The translations under genes were made by a program, and so were the position numbers. A DNA stretch of 6,756 nucleotides from Clostridia bacterium (GTDB lineage: Bacteria > Bacillota > Clostridia > Christensenellales > UBA3700): contig JAIEEW010000242.1 in the NCBI GenBank assembly GCA_029067255.1, positions 1 to 6,756 of the forward strand, written 5' to 3'. Positions within the stretch are counted from its first letter, which is position 1; each line of letters begins with the position of its first letter. Positions 4,770-6,756 of the stretch are shown in pieces. The notes below the pieces were generated by a model. That model had not been told where the DNA came from. It made no database searches and saw only the letters and a list, made by a program, of their open reading frames with translations.

Positions 4770-6756
4770 TTAATCAACAAATATTTCGGGATAATTTATC
4801 ATAACCGTTTTCAAACTCTCACGCAAATCATCTGGTACTATTTGTAATATCCCTTTGCTTATTTGAATTGATCGACTGTCAATTCTAATAAAATTAACAT
4901 AACTCGATTTCAATAACAAAAGCGCTTCTTCACGTAAAAAGCCATATTTTTGCAAAAGTATAATAGCGTTATTACAAGTTCCATATTCAACATATTCATA
5001 CCAGTCATTTTTTAACGCATCTTTTCCATGTATTTTGACTATTGCCTCTGACAAACGCAGGAAATACATTGATAGCTTATAGTTAATTACCTGCTCTAAA
5101 TCTTTCATTGCCTCGTTCATAACTTGATTCTTATGTGTTAATGAATTATTATATGGCTCCAAATGATATACAGGCTCAAACGAAACTAAATATCCACCAT
5201 CTCGTTGATAATGACCTATTGCACCTCTAATTATTTCATGAAGCCCACTGCTTTGCATCCATTGAGTTAAAATGACAGTGTAATATCTAATTTTTTCACC
5301 TTTACCTAATGTATCCTTCTCGTATATATCCCATCGTAAAATTGATGATAATTGTTTTAAAAACTTTAAACACACATCATAATCAAATGTAGTTGGATAA
5401 TTTATCCCCAGTTCTTTAACCGCCTTATATAGAGATTCTTTTTGGCGAGCAGAAAGATTAATATCATCATCCTTATTAACGATAGCACCAAATTTAGCTC
5501 TAATATCTATGATATTTTGCGGAGATAAAACTTTATCCTTGCGAAAATCTCTTACTATATAGCTATCGTTTTGGCTACATATATCGTGCAACAACATATT
5601 AAGGCATTTAGTTGCATATTCGTATGTAACTTCAGTAAAACCGCGATCAGAATATTTTTCTCCCTGCAATAATAGATTTGTCCGTCCTTCAAGTAAAACT
5701 TGCACAATATATCTCTTACTACTTTGCTTTAATGCTTTCGAAGGAAGAAGCGTTTGGCTCGGAAGCGGTTTCAACAGGACATCTTCGTAATACTTTTTTG
5801 TTGCTTCCTCTCCTGTGAACAGAAAAACATTACCATACTCATTAAGCGTTACTCGTCCTGCTCGCCCCATTAAATTGAATGCATCCACTGCTGACATCTT
5901 CGCATTCCCTTTCTTATTATCAAATACAAATAAGTTATCGACTGGAACATTAACTCCCTCCAATAAAGTGCTGGTGCAAAAACAATAGTGAATTATACGT
6001 TCCCTAATTAAATATTCAATCTTAATGCGCACCTCTGCAGGCAACGCACCAATATGATAAGCCACGCCCTTTCTAATCAAGTTCGCTAAAAAATATTCTT
6101 TATGGATTTTTTGCTCTATTAGTTTAGCAACTTTTTCCAACTCATCTCGTCTATTGTCATCTTCTTCTATATCCATTTCACTCAGTTGCATTGCATAATT
6201 TATTGCTTTATTGGCTGAAGAAACATAAATCAAATTTCGCTTGCCATTCCCTATAAGAGTTAATGCAGACATTTTATCTTGCACATTATTTGGAAGATTT
6301 CCACAATCAACAACTGATTTAGTTAAATTATTGATGATGTTATATTTTCTGCTTGCAAAGTCTATACAAACTTTATTTTGTATAACAGGAGAAAACTCAA
6401 AAGCCTGTCCATTTGCATAGTTATCCGAAAGAGAATAGTAATTCGTGAGCTCAAGATAAACATCTGGATTAGGAATAACCGGAGATGAAAAATAGATATG
6501 TGTATCTTTACAAACTTTTAACATATCCAGTATTTTGTAATATATTATACTCCGTTTGTCCTTATCTGAAATCTTATGAGCCTCATCGATAAAAATGTAA
6601 TTATACTCTATTGATGGCTGTTTTAAAAGAGCATAATATAACCTTTCAGGTGTTAAAACTGCTATAAAATTCTCATCATTTTGAAGTGAAGCAATTGCCG
6701 TTACGACTTTATGCTTTCCAACCCCCAAAATATCTGAAAATTGCTTTATCATATTA
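4770..6756 (-). CDS. Ski2-like DEAH-box helicase, N-terminus cut by window edge
   Basis: An ATP-dependent nucleic-acid helicase or translocase of superfamily 2. Counting from the Met at 6752, motif Ib TPER is at 34-37, motif II IDEAHKIS at 55-62, motif III SSP at 89-91, motif IV LIYVSSANKA near 174-183, a GVAYHIGALP block at 229-238, motif V STLLEGVNVP at 261-270 and motif VI NLMGRAGRV at 293-301. The Walker A motif must lie further upstream; the frame is open to the edge, so the Met at 6752 is probably internal. About 350 further residues have no motif I recognise. The layout fits Ski2-like helicases such as HamB/AbpB of Hachiman and AbpAB anti-phage systems, but that identification needs the neighbouring DUF1837 gene, which would lie off the right edge. 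The gene is AT-rich (30-38% GC in lines sampled by hand), suggesting separate acquisition. It stops 16 bases before the next start codon. Confidence 0.9.
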   Translation of the reverse strand, partial: NMIKQFSDILGVGKHKVVTAIASLQNDENFIAVLTPERLYYALLKQPSIEYNYIFIDEAHKISDKDKRSIIYYKILDMLKVCKDTHIYFSSPVIPNPDVYLELTNYYSLSDNYANGQAFEFSPVIQNKVCIDFASRKYNIINNLTKSVVDCGNLPNNVQDKMSALTLIGNGKRNLIYVSSANKAINYAMQLSEMDIEEDDNRRDELEKVAKLIEQKIHKEYFLANLIRKGVAYHIGALPAEVRIKIEYLIRERIIHYCFCTSTLLEGVNVPVDNLFVFDNKKGNAKMSAVDAFNLMGRAGRVTLNEYGNVFLFTGEEATKKYYEDVLLKPLPSQTLLPSKALKQSSKRYIVQVLLEGRTNLLLQGEKYSDRGFTEVTYEYATKCLNMLLHDICSQNDSYIVRDFRKDKVLSPQNIIDIRAKFGAIVNKDDDINLSARQKESLYKAVKELGINYPTTFDYDVCLKFLKQLSSILRWDIYEKDTLGKGEKIRYYTVILTQWMQSSGLHEIIRGAIGHYQRDGGYLVSFEPVYHLEPYNNSLTHKNQVMNEAMKDLEQVINYKLSMYFLRLSEAIVKIHGKDALKNDWYEYVEYGTCNNAIILLQKYGFLREEALLLLKSSYVNFIRIDSRSIQISKGILQIVPDDLRESLKTVMINYPEIFVD

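Noticed and set aside
4754..4780. Upstream TTG start for the HTH protein, overlapping the helicase end
   Set aside because: No ribosome binding site, whereas the ATG at 4753 has GAGG at good spacing.

Overview
The window looks like one flank of an integrative mobile element from a low-to-moderate GC Gram-positive bacterium, most likely an anaerobic member of the Bacillota (Clostridia). The pointers are strong AGGAGG-type ribosome binding sites, TTG/ATG start pairs, sigma-A promoter spacing, and a large serine recombinase beside small ribbon-helix-helix-like proteins. Every convincing gene is on the minus strand; the plus-strand open frames are antisense shadows. No tRNA, rRNA, CRISPR array or IS element was seen.

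Read in the direction of transcription (right to left), the window opens inside a Ski2-like DEAH-box helicase (6756-4770). Its N-terminus, including the Walker A motif, lies off the right edge. It is visibly more AT-rich than the rest and resembles the helicase subunit of Hachiman/AbpAB-type defence, but the diagnostic partner gene would also lie outside the window. Sixteen bases downstream is a 375-residue protein with a sigma-70 region 4-like helix-turn-helix and a long C-terminal region I do not recognise (4753-3626). A KilA-N domain protein follows (3535-2705), and the run ends in an intrinsic terminator at 2586-2613. Two diverged direct repeats of about 45 bp lie just after the stop codons of the HTH and KilA-N genes, so the KilA-N gene is bracketed like a cassette.

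The interval 2400-2704 is dense with structure. It holds one repeat copy, the terminator, a Shine-Dalgarno followed by two tiny ORFs, and three consecutive perfect inverted repeats. The last of these is terminator-like and sits directly against the ribosome binding site of a 149-residue ribbon-helix-helix-like gene (2394-1945). This could be a leader/attenuator, a centromere-like binding array or an origin of transfer.

The final block has its own strong promoter (TTGACT, 17 bp, TAGAAT with extended -10) carrying a 14-bp palindromic operator. It drives a 94-residue small ribbon-helix-helix-like protein (1832-1548), then a small reading frame broken by two in-frame TAA codons (1514-1278), whose end overlaps the start of a large serine recombinase (1294 to beyond base 1). 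The recombinase would integrate and excise the element, the small proteins may regulate it or hold DNA, and the helicase block is probably accessory cargo.
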